Source: DLKC01 sp002478885
Lineage (GTDB): Bacteria; Bacteroidota; Bacteroidia; Chitinophagales; Chitinophagaceae
Length of the DNA stretch: 64,000 bases
Assembly (NCBI GenBank): GCA_046329585.1
Contig: JAXLUI010000003.1
Location: 248,001-312,000 of the forward strand
Direction: 5' to 3'
Under the pieces are notes generated by a model, which made no database searches, was not told the origin of the DNA, and saw only the letters and a list, made by a program, of their open reading frames with translations. Positions 23,795-33,527 of the stretch are shown piece by piece. The translations under genes were made by a program, and so were the position numbers. How positions within the stretch are numbered: the stretch's first letter is position 1; every line of letters begins with the position of its first letter.

Positions 23795-25834
23795 TTACCA
23801 GATCTTTATTCTGTCGGCAGGCGCCTTGTACATTTTATCGCCGGGCTGCACATTGAACGCTGCATAGAACGCATCGATATTCATGAGCGGGCCCATTACA
23901 CGCCACACTGCAGGCGAGTGCGGGTTGGTTTTGATCATTTGCATTAAGGCTGCATCTTTCATTTTTCTGCGCCAGGATTGGGCCACAGCAATAAAGAAGC
24001 GTTGATCGGGTGTAAACCCATCGATCTTTGTGGTATCTTTGCCCTGCGGGGTCATTTTGAAAGCATCATAAGCGATTGCAATGCCGCCTATGTCGGCGAG
24101 ATTTTCGCCATTGGTGAGGGCTCCGTTGATATGCATACTGTCAAGCACCGTAAAGCCGTTATACATATTAATGACCTTGTTGCTTTTCTCCTGGAACTTT
24201 GCATAGTCTTCTTTGCTCCACCACAATTTAAGGTTACCGTCTTTATCGTATTGGGCGCCCTCATCATCAAAACCATGCGTCATTTCATGACCGATTACCA
24301 TGCCTATGGCGCCGTAGTTGATCGCATCGTCGGCATTCATATCAAAGAATGGAAACTGCAGTATGCCGGCCGGAAAAACGATCTCGTTCATTGTTGGATT
24401 ATAGTATGCGTTGATGGTTGGCGGTGTCATCAGCCATTCAGTTTTGTCGACAGGCTTTCCAATTTTTGAAACCTGGTAAGCAAATTCATTCGCAGCGCAT
24501 GATTGCAGGTTACTGTAATATTTTGCTTTGTCGATATTTACCTTGCTGTAGTCGCGCCATTTATCAGGATAACCGATCTTTTTTGTGAAAGCGGCCAACT
24601 TTTCTTTAGCGCGCATTTTTGTGGTATCACTCATCCAGTCGAGATTACCGATTCTTGCTTCAAATGCTTTCTGAAGGTTGTTAACTAGTTCGAGCATGCG
24701 TTTTTTTGCTTCTTCGGGGAAATATTTTTTTACATATAATTGACCCAAGGCTTCACCAAGATTGCCATCGGTAACCTCCGTAATTCTTTCTTCACGTGGT
24801 TTTAATTGTTGCTGGCCGCTAAGCGCTTTTCCATGATATTCAAAACTCGCATTTTCGAAATCACTGCTTAGTGCATCGGCTGCATTGTCCAATACATGAA
24901 AACGCAGGTAAGCTTTCCATGAGTCTATCGATGTGGTCTTAAGCAACTCGTTCAGCTTGCTGAAAAAAGCAGGCTGACTAACGTTTAATGAATCTGTTTG
25001 TATTCCCATATTTTCCAGCAAGGTCTTCATTGCCAGCGTTGGGTTTTGTTTGTCAAGATCAGCAAGTGCCACCTTGTGATAGTTGCTTTCGGGGTCGCGC
25101 AACTCCACATTAGTCCTGTGCGCAGATGCCATTTGCTTTTCTACAAAGAGTAATATGTTGGCATTCTTTGCCGCGGTGGCGGAATCATCTCCGGTTAAAG
25201 AAAATAATTTTTGCGCATAGTTTCTGTAGGCGTTCACTACATCGAGTGTACCGGGGTCGGTTTTAAAATAATAATCCCTGTCGGGCAAACCAAGTCCGCC
25301 CTGCACAAGAATCAGGATATTCATCGAACTGTTCCTTGCATCTGAGCTTATATAATTGCCAAACAAAACCTGGTTCAGCGTTTTCTGTTGTTCCGCAACA
25401 AACTGCAGCAATTGTTTAGTATCTTTTATCTCGTTGATCTTTTGCAGGTCGGCCTTTACAGGATCATAGCCAAGTTTATTGATCGTTACGGTATCAAGGC
25501 CAGAGGCATAAAAGTCGCCCACCTTTTGTTCGATTGTTCCCGCTGCCGCGTTTGAAGTCATTGCATCTTTAAGCAATGCTTTCAGGTTGTCGCGGGTTCT
25601 GTTCCTAAGCTCAAGCCCTGCGCCGGCGCTGGATTCCGTGGCGGCGATCTGAGCAGTATCAAGCCATTTTCCATTGATGAACTTATAAAAATCATCGCCG
25701 GGCTTAACCGCAGAATCCATAAACCCGGTTGTTATAAATGTTTGCTTCGCGGCTTCTTTAGAAGTATTTTCAGAACAGTTGCTAAAACCGGCAACAGCCG
25801 ACAGCAACAGGATAACAGGCAATCTCTTTTGCAT
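23795..25834 (-). CDS. M13 family zinc metallopeptidase (lipoprotein)
   Basis: A 679-residue neprilysin-type (M13) endopeptidase, exported as a lipoprotein (MQKRLPVILLLSAVAGFSNC). The N-terminal M13 domain starts at GDDFYKFINGKWLD. The catalytic domain has INAYYNPTMNEIVFPAGIL, the zinc motif HEMTH within GHEMTHGFDDEG, and the third ligand in GENLADIGG. The C-terminal NPHSPAVWRVMGPLMN and ends like W also fit the family. It probably digests peptides in the periplasm or at the cell surface. Convincing full-length member. Confidence 0.96.
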   Translation of the reverse strand: MQKRLPVILLLSAVAGFSNCSENTSKEAAKQTFITTGFMDSAVKPGDDFYKFINGKWLDTAQIAATESSAGAGLELRNRTRDNLKALLKDAMTSNAAAGTIEQKVGDFYASGLDTVTINKLGYDPVKADLQKINEIKDTKQLLQFVAEQQKTLNQVLFGNYISSDARNSSMNILILVQGGLGLPDRDYYFKTDPGTLDVVNAYRNYAQKLFSLTGDDSATAAKNANILLFVEKQMASAHRTNVELRDPESNYHKVALADLDKQNPTLAMKTLLENMGIQTDSLNVSQPAFFSKLNELLKTTSIDSWKAYLRFHVLDNAADALSSDFENASFEYHGKALSGQQQLKPREERITEVTDGNLGEALGQLYVKKYFPEEAKKRMLELVNNLQKAFEARIGNLDWMSDTTKMRAKEKLAAFTKKIGYPDKWRDYSKVNIDKAKYYSNLQSCAANEFAYQVSKIGKPVDKTEWLMTPPTINAYYNPTMNEIVFPAGILQFPFFDMNADDAINYGAIGMVIGHEMTHGFDDEGAQYDKDGNLKLWWSKEDYAKFQEKSNKVINMYNGFTVLDSMHINGALTNGENLADIGGIAIAYDAFKMTPQGKDTTKIDGFTPDQRFFIAVAQSWRRKMKDAALMQMIKTNPHSPAVWRVMGPLMNIDAFYAAFNVQPGDKMYKAPADRIKIW

Positions 25835-25860
25835 AAATGAAATTTAGGTTGCACAAAATA

Positions 25861-25891
25861 AAAAAACTCCGGCAGGCATGCCCGAGTTTTT
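25861..25891 (-). terminator. hairpin terminator of the PfkB kinase gene
   Basis: Stem AAAACTC-GGC / GCC-GAGTTTT around AGGCAT. It is followed on the minus strand by a T run, 20 bases after the kinase stop. Confidence 0.7.
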
Positions 25892-25911
25892 ACGGTAAAA
25901 TCGAAAAGATT

Positions 25912-26835
25912 TTACACCAGTGCAATATCAAAACTTACCAGGTCTACGAATTCGGCAATGCGTTTCGAAATATCATCTCTTGTTATTTCTTTTAAACGCT
26001 GCGGACCAAACTTCTCCACACAAAAACTTGCCATGGCACTCCCCACAATAATTGCTGTTTTCATATTCTCAAAAGAAACATCTTTTGTTCTTGCGATGTG
26101 GCCGATAAACCCGCCGGCAAAAGTGTCGCCGGCGCCGGTCGGGTCGAACACGTCTTCCAAAGGCAGTGCAGGTGCATAAAAAACACCATCGTCATGAAAC
26201 AATAATGCACCATGTTCCCCTTTCTTTATTATCACATATTTTGGCCCCATCGTCATAATCTTTTTCGCGGCTTTAACAATGGAAAATTCACCTGAAAGCT
26301 CCCTCGCCTCACTATCGTTGATCAACAAAGCATCCACCATTCCAAGCACTACTTTTAAATCGTTCATTGCCGTGTTCATCCAAAAATTCATGGTATCCAT
26401 GATGATTAGCCTGGGACGTTCATGCATTTGTTCGATAACACTTTGCTGGGTTTTTGGAGCGAGGTTACCAAGCATCACGAACTCAGCATTGCGATACGTT
26501 TCTGGTAGTACAGGATTAAAATCAGCAAGCACATTCAAATCGGTAACCAGCGTATCCCGTGTGTTCATGTCCATATGATATTTACCACTCCAGAAAAACG
26601 ATTTTTTGTCGGCTACAATTTCAACGCCATCCACATTTACACCACGCGACGACAATTGTTCCATTTCCTCTTTCGGAAAATCGTATCCAACGATCGATAC
26701 CTGCTGAATATCCATGGTATGATGCGCAGCAGTGTAAGCAGCATACACACCCGAACCGCCAATGATTTTATCTGTTTTGCCAAAAGGCGTTTCGATCGCA
26801 TCGAAAGCCATAGTACCAACGATTACTAAACTCAT
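25912..26835 (-). CDS. PfkB family carbohydrate/nucleoside kinase
   Basis: A 307-residue ribokinase-fold sugar or nucleoside kinase. The signature DPTGAGDTFAGGFIGH near residues 230-245 holds the catalytic Asp and anion hole. IIGGSGVYAAYTAA near the N-terminus is the substrate-side GG motif, and NDSEARELSG is also typical. Substrate cannot be read from sequence; family members phosphorylate adenosine, ribose, fructose and others. It has its own terminator and a repeat upstream, so it is likely a single-gene unit. Confidence 0.9.
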   Translation of the reverse strand: MSLVIVGTMAFDAIETPFGKTDKIIGGSGVYAAYTAAHHTMDIQQVSIVGYDFPKEEMEQLSSRGVNVDGVEIVADKKSFFWSGKYHMDMNTRDTLVTDLNVLADFNPVLPETYRNAEFVMLGNLAPKTQQSVIEQMHERPRLIIMDTMNFWMNTAMNDLKVVLGMVDALLINDSEARELSGEFSIVKAAKKIMTMGPKYVIIKKGEHGALLFHDDGVFYAPALPLEDVFDPTGAGDTFAGGFIGHIARTKDVSFENMKTAIIVGSAMASFCVEKFGPQRLKEITRDDISKRIAEFVDLVSFDIALV

Positions 26836-26899
26836 GGAACTTGTTTTTTTACGGCGGCAAACCTATCGCATTTGAACCAAATGCGAAGGATTATTTTGT

Positions 26900-27127
26900 T
26901 ACAAACTGCAGTGCAAACAGCTACATTTCTTGCGTCGCACACTTGTGCTTCCGGTTTCTTTACGGAGCAATTTTTATCACTTGTTGTTTTATAAAATAAG
27001 AGATTGACGAGGCAGTTGCCGGCAATTGCTTAAACAATATTCGTAACAGGTTTTGCTGCAAAAAGATCAACTGCACCAGAGTGCGACGCAAGGAACGATG
27101 CCATGAGTTGCCATAGCCGGCGTCCAA
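26900..27127. repeat. palindromic intergenic repeat, full copy (locus 7)
   Basis: Left core TTGCGTCGCACACTTGTG at 26930-26947, right core GAGTGCGACGCAAGGAACGATGCC at 27079-27102 (shown as core plus flank), outer right GCCGGCGTCC at 27117-27126. It fills the gap between the PfkB kinase and the BamA-like gene. Confidence 0.85.
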
Positions 27128-27132
27128 AAAAA

Positions 27133-28422
27133 TTAAAATGATTCTGCAGCGTTTAAATAAAAACCTTTTGATTTTCTACCCCATGCCTGGTTGAATATAA
27201 GATTGGTGCGGGTTGCTTTATCGATGAGTATACGAAGCGATACGCCAATTGCAGGCTGAATAAATTTGAGCAGGTAAATGTCGCGATCTTTATCGCTGGC
27301 AGTTGTAAGGTCGCCAAAAACCGTTCCGCTGATTAGTTGATTGCAAGTGATGGGGAACCGGTATTCGGCTTCAAAATACATAAGGTTGTTACCGCGGAAC
27401 AGGCCCTGCTGGTAGCCTTTTCCGGCCCTGCTTCGTTGATCCCAACCAAGCGCAGGCAGGTTTAGGTATGGCAATTTTCCGCTTGTTGCAAACTGGCCAT
27501 ACGCCCATATGGCAAACACATGTTGTTCATTTGTTTTGCTTAACGGCCAAAACTTGCGATACTCTGCATACAATACGGTACTCGGCCGCTGGTGTTTACT
27601 CAACGCCGGGTTAACCCTGAAGTTGATATTGCCATACCAGCCATGGTTGGCGTTTACCTGGTTATCTCTTGAATCGTATAAAAGATTTAAGCTTACCCCG
27701 TTTACCGTGTAGTCGGTGCTGTTGAATCCATATTTGGTGCTGTAATTATAGTGGTGGGTAAATAGGCTGTTGGCGGTATCAAGTGTTTTATCTACTATTT
27801 TGCTGTAACTGTCTAAATGCAGGCCTGCACCAACATAGAAATTACCATTGACCTTCCAGGAAACTGTTTGATGCAGTTTAAAATAGTTATAATCCATCGG
27901 CTGGGCAAGTGAGTCAAGGTTAAAATCGTCGGGCCGCTCACTTTTTGGTGGAATAATGTCTGTCCCCAACCCGTAATTGGGCTGCGTAAAAATATAATAA
28001 CGCCAGTCACCGCTAAGAAAAATGCGGTTGTGATTGAGCAACATATTATTCTTGAGATTAAGCAGTACCTGTTTTTTGGTGGTATAGTTAGCGCTTACTG
28101 CAACGGTAGAAAATTTTGAATTTGGTGCCTTGTCTTTGAAGGTATACTGGCTGGTTACGCCAAAAATAAAGCCGGTAGCAGGCTGCGAGCCGATAACAGG
28201 TATTACGATAAGGAAGTTATTCTTCACAGGCTTAACAACCAGCAGGCTATCCTTTTTCTTGAAAAGATCGCCCACAGATTTTACAGGGCACAGCGGCAAA
28301 GAATCTGCAGCTGTTTGCGCAGGGGTTGCTGATTGCAGCGCAACCAGCAAAACAACAGTAGCAATAAATCGACCACCAAACCGTAAGGTTAATATTGACA
28401 ATAATCTCCGATATATAGCCAT
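27133..28422 (-). CDS. BamA/TamA (surface antigen D15) family outer-membrane protein
   Basis: A 429-residue protein with signal peptide (MAIYRRLLS, hydrophobic core, ATPAQTA) and an Omp85-type C-terminal barrel. Visible features are VIPVIGSQPATGFIFGV, LLYDSRDNQVNANHGWYGNINF (the D15-type strand), GGRF-like FRGNNLMYFEAEYRFP and VFGDLTT. POTRA domains are absent or minimal, so it resembles the short BamA-like barrels common in Bacteroidota rather than BamA itself. The start at 28422 is used because the frame upstream has no signal-like sequence. Substrate unknown. Confidence 0.83.
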   Translation of the reverse strand: MAIYRRLLSILTLRFGGRFIATVVLLVALQSATPAQTAADSLPLCPVKSVGDLFKKKDSLLVVKPVKNNFLIVIPVIGSQPATGFIFGVTSQYTFKDKAPNSKFSTVAVSANYTTKKQVLLNLKNNMLLNHNRIFLSGDWRYYIFTQPNYGLGTDIIPPKSERPDDFNLDSLAQPMDYNYFKLHQTVSWKVNGNFYVGAGLHLDSYSKIVDKTLDTANSLFTHHYNYSTKYGFNSTDYTVNGVSLNLLYDSRDNQVNANHGWYGNINFRVNPALSKHQRPSTVLYAEYRKFWPLSKTNEQHVFAIWAYGQFATSGKLPYLNLPALGWDQRSRAGKGYQQGLFRGNNLMYFEAEYRFPITCNQLISGTVFGDLTTASDKDRDIYLLKFIQPAIGVSLRILIDKATRTNLIFNQAWGRKSKGFYLNAAESF

Positions 28423-28632
28423 ATGCTTGTTTAAAAATAATCCTACACAAATAAATAGACTAATTCGCCTTTCCTTCAACCGCCGGTGGAAAGGTAACAG
28501 ATTTATCGGTTTTATTGAAGCAGGACCACAATAAGCAGCAGAGTCACTGGTAGCCCGTGAATTTATCGCCACCTGGTAATACAGCCGCAGGAATCTGTAA
28601 AACGCTTTGTACTTTAGTGTTCAACTTTAATT

Positions 28633-29904
28633 ATGCAGGCACCACTGGCAGAACGTATGCGCCCCACTAAAATCGACCACCTTATCGGGCAGGAGCACCT
28701 TACTGGTAAAGGCAGTATTTTGCGCGCATCGATCGACAATGCCAAAATTCCTTCCATGATTTTCTGGGGGCCGCCGGGTACAGGCAAAACAACCATTGCC
28801 AATATTATAGCGAATACTTTGCAGATTCCGTTTTATCAATTAAGCGCCATAAGCAGTGGTGTTAAAGACGTGCGTGAAGTTATTGAAGCCGCAAAGCAAC
28901 AGGCAAAAGCGGTCTTGTTTATAGATGAAATACATCGCTTCAATAAGAGCCAGCAGGATGCCTTGCTTGGCGCAGCAGAGAAAGGAATTATTACGTTAAT
29001 CGGCGCCACGACAGAAAACCCTTCTTTCGAAGTAAACAGTGCATTGCTAAGCAGGTGCCAGGTGTATGTATTAAAACCACTTGAAGAAAAGCACCTGGTT
29101 CAATTGCTGCAACGGGCTGTTGCAACCGACGATTTTTTTAAACAACATCGTGTTGAAATAAAAGAGACAGCAGCACTGATCAATATCTCAGGCGGCGATG
29201 CAAGAAAATTATTAAACCTGCTTGAGCTGGTTGCCACCTATCAATCGAATGAAAAGAACAATGCCACACTGGTTATCACCGACTCCCTGGTAATGCAGGT
29301 TGCGCAAAAACGCATTGCCATTTACGACAAGCAGGGTGAACAGCATTACGACATCATCAGCGCGTTTATCAAAAGCATCAGGGGGAGCGATCCCAATGCT
29401 GCCGTATATTGGCTTGCAAGAATGATCGAAGGCGGGGAAGATGTAAAATTTATTGCGCGGCGCATGTTGATATTGGCAAGCGAAGACATCGGAAACGCTA
29501 ACCCTAATGCGCTGTTACTGGCTAATGCTACATTCGATGCGGTAAACAAAATCGGTTATCCTGAGTCGATGCTCATTCTTTCGCAATGCGCTATTTATCT
29601 CGCCTCGAGTGCCAAAAGTAATTCTGCCACAGAGGCAATCGGTAAAGCGATGAGCGTGGTTCGTGAGCAAGGCGATCTGCCAGTGCCCCTGCACATCCGC
29701 AATGCCCCAACCAAACTCATGAAAGACATGAACTATGGGAAAGGCTATAAATACAGCCACGCATTTGAAGGCAACTTTTCCGAGCAGGAATACCTGCCTG
29801 AAAAAATGAGGGGTACAAAATTTTACGACCCCGGCAGAAATGCAAGAGAAGAAGAATTAAGAAAATTTTTAAAATCTTTATGGAAGGATAAGTACGGATA
29901 TTAA
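28633..29904 (+). CDS. rarA: replication-associated recombination protein A (AAA ATPase)
   Basis: A 423-residue AAA+ ATPase (RarA/MgsA/WRNIP1 family) acting at stalled replication forks. Walker A is FWGPPGTGKTTIANIIA at about 44-60, Walker B/sensor DEIHRFNKSQQDALL at about 100-114, and the arginine-finger region is near LSRCQVYVLKPL. The C-terminal half has the tetramerisation part (IRGSDPNAAVYWLARMIEGG) and the family end GTKFYDPG. It starts 14 bases after a short gap from the divergent BamA-like gene region, with a repeat copy after its stop. Confidence 0.96.
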   Translation: MQAPLAERMRPTKIDHLIGQEHLTGKGSILRASIDNAKIPSMIFWGPPGTGKTTIANIIANTLQIPFYQLSAISSGVKDVREVIEAAKQQAKAVLFIDEIHRFNKSQQDALLGAAEKGIITLIGATTENPSFEVNSALLSRCQVYVLKPLEEKHLVQLLQRAVATDDFFKQHRVEIKETAALINISGGDARKLLNLLELVATYQSNEKNNATLVITDSLVMQVAQKRIAIYDKQGEQHYDIISAFIKSIRGSDPNAAVYWLARMIEGGEDVKFIARRMLILASEDIGNANPNALLLANATFDAVNKIGYPESMLILSQCAIYLASSAKSNSATEAIGKAMSVVREQGDLPVPLHIRNAPTKLMKDMNYGKGYKYSHAFEGNFSEQEYLPEKMRGTKFYDPGRNAREEELRKFLKSLWKDKYGY

Positions 29905-29920
29905 GTAATATTTTTTCATG

Positions 29921-30088
29921 GCGGCCGGCTGAATTTTTTCATTGCGTCGTCCCTTGTGTCACTCACTTGTACTTTCGCACGTTAGTGGACTGGCGATGCC
30001 GCTTCCCCGGGCCTCCAATTGCTGCCATGAAAATGGAACCAGGAACCGAGCGTGGCAACAATCGATGCAATGAGCACGAAAGCCGGCT
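29921..30088. repeat. palindromic intergenic repeat, full copy (locus 8)
   Basis: Outer left GGCCGGCT at 29923-29930, left core TTGTGTCACTCAC at 29954-29966, right core GAGCGTGGCAACA at 30048-30060, outer right AGCCGGCT at 30081-30088. The two arms carry two different non-TTGCGTCGCAC cores. It fills most of the gap between rarA and the PepSY-like gene. Confidence 0.85.
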
Positions 30089-30206
30089 AACAAAACCTCC
30101 AGCTATTTAGAAAATGTTGCTTGTTAGAACAGCGTTAACTTGAATAATATTGATATTTCCGTTGAAATTTTTATACGAAGTTTGCAACGGTTCAAAAAAA
30201 AGCAAT

Positions 30207-30647
30207 ATGAAAAAACAAATGTTCTTTTGGTTATTGTTATTGAGTACAGTTGCTACGCAGGCACAACTTCGTAAAATACCTGCCGAAGTTACCGACGCGT
30301 TTAAAACGCGATACCCACATGCAGAAAAGGTTTCGTGGAAAGATAAAATCAGTTCGTTTGGAGCCGAGTTTATTTTGAATGGCGTGGAAATGTCAGCCGA
30401 CTTCAGCAGCAAAGGCGAATGGGAAAAAACAGAAAAGAATTTGAAGTTTGAGAACCTTCCCGGCGAAGTAGTCGATGGCTTTGCCAAAAGCAAATACAGC
30501 GATTGGGAAAAAGGCAGCATTGTAGAAATCGACGAAAACAGCCAGTCGCTCGTTTACCGAATATTTGTAAAGAAGAGCGCCGTATCGAAAAAATATCTGT
30601 ATTTCGATGCAAAGGGTAAACTGCAAAAAGAAAGCATTTCCTTATAA
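30207..30647 (+). CDS. PepSY-like (DUF2874) secreted protein
   Basis: A 146-residue secreted protein. Signal peptide MKKQMFFWLLLLSTVATQAQ, then two PepSY-like (putative beta-lactamase-inhibitor-like, PF11396) units: KIPAEVTDAFKTRYPHAEKV with GAEFILNGVEMSADF, and LPGEVVDGFAKSKYSDWEK with YRIFVKK. Periplasmic protein of unknown role, often near two-component systems or peptidases. ATG 30207 is chosen because the signal peptide begins there. An M1 peptidase follows 86 bases downstream. Confidence 0.85.
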   Translation: MKKQMFFWLLLLSTVATQAQLRKIPAEVTDAFKTRYPHAEKVSWKDKISSFGAEFILNGVEMSADFSSKGEWEKTEKNLKFENLPGEVVDGFAKSKYSDWEKGSIVEIDENSQSLVYRIFVKKSAVSKKYLYFDAKGKLQKESISL

Positions 30648-30733
30648 TCAGATCTCCGTTCTGCTGTAAAATATACACGCATATAACCCGGCACATTTTT
30701 TATATTCGCCGGATTGTAAATCTATTTGGCATT

Positions 30734-32590
30734 ATGAAAAAAGTACAGCTCGTTTTGGTATTTGCGCTGGCAATAAATCTAGGTATCGCGCAGCCCGACA
30801 GGTGGCAACAAAAGATTAAGTATGTAATCGATGTTGACATGAACGTGGCGACCAATCAATTCACCGGAACAGAGAAAATAGATTACTGGAACAATTCGCC
30901 CGATACACTTAACCGCATCTTTGTACATCTTTACTGGAATGCTTTTCAGCCCGGCAGTATGATGGATGTGCGCAGCCGCGAACTTGGCAAAACAGAACTT
31001 GGCACCGACCGCAAAGGCAACACCATTCTCGACTGGGATAGCCGTGTAAAAGACCGCATCAGCAAACTGCAGCCCAATGAAATTGGCTACGATAGTGTGC
31101 TTACTTTAAAGATAGCAGGCATTGCGCAAAAACTCGTCTACCACGAAACCATACTCGAAGTACAATTAAGCAAAGCTATTTTACCACACAGCAAAACAAG
31201 TATGGATATAGCTTTCAAATCGCAGGTGCCTATACAGGTCAGGCGCAGCGGAAGAGACAATGCTGAGAATATTCGTTACAGTATGAGCCAATGGTATCCA
31301 AAAGTTACGGAATATGATTACCAGGGCTGGAATGCAAATCCGTATATCGCAAGAGAATTTTATGGCGTTTGGGGCGACTACGATGTAAATATCAGCATCG
31401 ATAAAACATACATGCTTGCCGGCACTGGCACGCTTCAAAACGCAAACGAAGTAGGCTTTGGATACCAGGTCGAAGGCACTAAAGTGAAACAACCGGCAGG
31501 CCAAAAGCTCATCTGGAAGTTTAGCGCGCAGAACGTGCACGATTTTGTGTGGGCAGCTGATCCTGAGTTTACCATGCAAAAAAGACAAGCGCCAAACGGC
31601 CCGTTGATCTACGTAGTTTATAAAAAAGTCGATTCGGTGGAAGCTAAATGGAAAGCGCTTGCCGATACCACAGTTGTTGCTTATCCTTTTATTGCCAAAA
31701 CATTCGGTGCCTATCCTTACAAGAATTATTCATTCATACAGGGCGGTGATGGCGGCATGGAATATCCCATGGCAACGCTCATCAAAAATTTCAGTATAGG
31801 TACTGCTATTCACGAATGGATGCATAGCTGGTTCCAGGGAATGATGGGTACCAACGAAAGTCTTTACCCGTGGATGGACGAAGGCTTTACCACCTATGCG
31901 GAACTGCGCACCAGTGCATGGTTGCGTCGGGATACGACAGCTTTTCCTTTTACAAATGCTTACGATTCTTATTTCCGCCTGGCAAAAGGTAAAATGGAAG
32001 AACCAATGGCAACCCACTCCGATCATTACAACACCAACTATGCCTACTCTTCCGCGGCGTATTCAAAAGGCGCTGTGTTTATGGCACAGCTTGGTTATAT
32101 CGTCGGCGACAAAGTGCTTGATAAAATACTCCTCGAATATTACAACCAATGGCGGTTTAAACATCCCAACCCAAATGATTTTATCCGTGTTGCAGAAAAG
32201 GTAAGCGGCATAGAATTGCAGTGGTACAAAGAGTATATGGTCTACACAACAAAAACGATTGACTACAGCATCGGCGACGTATCTACAGAAAACGGAAAGA
32301 CAAAAATTATACTCAAACGCAATGGCCTTATGCCAATGCCCATCGACCTGCTCATTACTTATAAGAACGGCAACAAAGAAATGCATTACATACCCATGAA
32401 CCTTATGTATGGCACCAAACCAGCGGATGAAAAGCAGCCTTACATACTCCACGACGAATGGAAGTGGGTAAACCCCGATTACAGCTTATATATCGATGGC
32501 AATGTGGCCGACATTAAGGAAATAGAGCTCGACCCATCAAAAAAAATGGCTGATGTAAACAGGATCAACAATAAGATATCCGTGCCTTAA
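30734..32590 (+). CDS. M1 family metallopeptidase
   Basis: A 618-residue gluzincin aminopeptidase-type enzyme with signal peptide MKKVQLVLVFALAINLGIAQ. The N-terminal beta domain (GTEKIDYWNNSPDTLNRIFV) is followed by the catalytic zinc motif HEWMHSWF and, 18 residues later, the third ligand in WMDEGFTTYAEL. The exopeptidase GAMEN motif appears in a changed form, GGMEYP. It probably degrades peptides in the periplasm or outside the cell. A repeat arm lies downstream and there is no obvious terminator. Confidence 0.94.
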   Translation: MKKVQLVLVFALAINLGIAQPDRWQQKIKYVIDVDMNVATNQFTGTEKIDYWNNSPDTLNRIFVHLYWNAFQPGSMMDVRSRELGKTELGTDRKGNTILDWDSRVKDRISKLQPNEIGYDSVLTLKIAGIAQKLVYHETILEVQLSKAILPHSKTSMDIAFKSQVPIQVRRSGRDNAENIRYSMSQWYPKVTEYDYQGWNANPYIAREFYGVWGDYDVNISIDKTYMLAGTGTLQNANEVGFGYQVEGTKVKQPAGQKLIWKFSAQNVHDFVWAADPEFTMQKRQAPNGPLIYVVYKKVDSVEAKWKALADTTVVAYPFIAKTFGAYPYKNYSFIQGGDGGMEYPMATLIKNFSIGTAIHEWMHSWFQGMMGTNESLYPWMDEGFTTYAELRTSAWLRRDTTAFPFTNAYDSYFRLAKGKMEEPMATHSDHYNTNYAYSSAAYSKGAVFMAQLGYIVGDKVLDKILLEYYNQWRFKHPNPNDFIRVAEKVSGIELQWYKEYMVYTTKTIDYSIGDVSTENGKTKIILKRNGLMPMPIDLLITYKNGNKEMHYIPMNLMYGTKPADEKQPYILHDEWKWVNPDYSLYIDGNVADIKEIELDPSKKMADVNRINNKISVP

Positions 32591-32609
32591 CATGAATGGC
32601 CGATAATTT

Positions 32610-32672
32610 TTTGTATCCAGCTTTCCGCTTCATGGCATCTTTACTTGCGTCGCACTCTTGTGCGTTCCCGTT
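32610..32672. repeat. repeat arm (locus 9, left)
   Basis: GGCATC at 32635, core TTGCGTCGCACTCTTGTGC at 32645-32663, after the M1 peptidase gene. With the oppositely oriented arm at 33465-33520 it brackets the acetyltransferase gene. Confidence 0.75.
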
Positions 32673-32806
32673 TTATGGCGACTTGTTTCCATTGTTGGTT
32701 TCCATTCGGCCTGCAACTACTGCCTGCACAAACCAGCAATATTATTTTGCCCGTGCAAACAAATAACAAAAAATGATTTTATTGATTCAAAATGTCGGAT
32801 CGACGC

Positions 32807-33385
32807 TCATTCAGCTTCCTCTATTGACTTAATTAACTTGGCCGGAACACCTCCGACTACAGAATTGTCAGCAACATCTTTAGTTACTACTGCGCCTGCC
32901 GCAACAATTGCATTTTCTCCTATTGTAACACCGGGCAATACTGTTACTCCTGCGCCAAGCCAGGCATTTTTTTTAATGCGTATTGAGCCGAGTACAAGCG
33001 ATTTCCTTTGTGCGGGATTTACCGGATGGTTTTCGGTAATTAAATTGACTTTGGGCCCTATTAAAACATTGTCTTCGATCGTTATTCCTCCGAGATCGAG
33101 AAAGCTGCACGCATGATTGATAAAAACACTTTTACCAATGGTTATGTGCTTTCCAAAGTTGGTATAGAAGGGAATAAAAACAATGGTGCTCAAGTCTATC
33201 TGCTTACCCGTAAGCTCGCTTAGTCGCTCTCTTATCTCATCGATGTTAACAGATGTGTTGAGTGCTGCAGAAAGCTCAATTGTTTTCGCCACTGCTTCCC
33301 AAAGCCGGTACATTTGAGGATCGCTGTTATCAATTGTTCCGCCTTTCAACATTTTACCGAAAAGGTCGTTGCTCTCTTCTGCCAT
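32807..33385 (-). CDS. hexapeptide-repeat acyltransferase (maltose O-acetyltransferase type)
   Basis: A 192-residue left-handed beta-helix acyltransferase. After an N-terminal helical part, hexapeptide turns follow (IGKSVFINHACSFLDLGGI, VLIGPKVNLITENH with the catalytic-type His, WLGAGVTVLPGVTIGENAIVAAGAVVT) and the family end VVGGVPAKLIKSI. It transfers acetyl from acetyl-CoA to a sugar or similar acceptor; the acceptor cannot be told. It is bracketed by two inward-facing repeat arms, which could have moved it as a unit. Confidence 0.9.
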   Translation of the reverse strand: MAEESNDLFGKMLKGGTIDNSDPQMYRLWEAVAKTIELSAALNTSVNIDEIRERLSELTGKQIDLSTIVFIPFYTNFGKHITIGKSVFINHACSFLDLGGITIEDNVLIGPKVNLITENHPVNPAQRKSLVLGSIRIKKNAWLGAGVTVLPGVTIGENAIVAAGAVVTKDVADNSVVGGVPAKLIKSIEEAE

Positions 33386-33464
33386 AAGTTTTAATTATTT
33401 TGAAATATCAGGCCTTTAAAAAATTCGATATGGCGTTTAAAAAATACATGCCCAGCAGTATTAC

Positions 33465-33522
33465 AGCAGTTGAAGAGTGCGACGCAAGCAAAGCCCAATT
33501 GTTATTCCTAAGCTGGGCACAT
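33465..33522. repeat. repeat arm (locus 9, right)
   Basis: Core GAGTGCGACGCAA at 33475-33487, then GCAAAGCCCAATTG and AGCTGGGCAC as the outer part (33511-33520), just after the alditol-oxidase-like gene's stop. Confidence 0.75.
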
Positions 33523-33527
33523 AAAAA

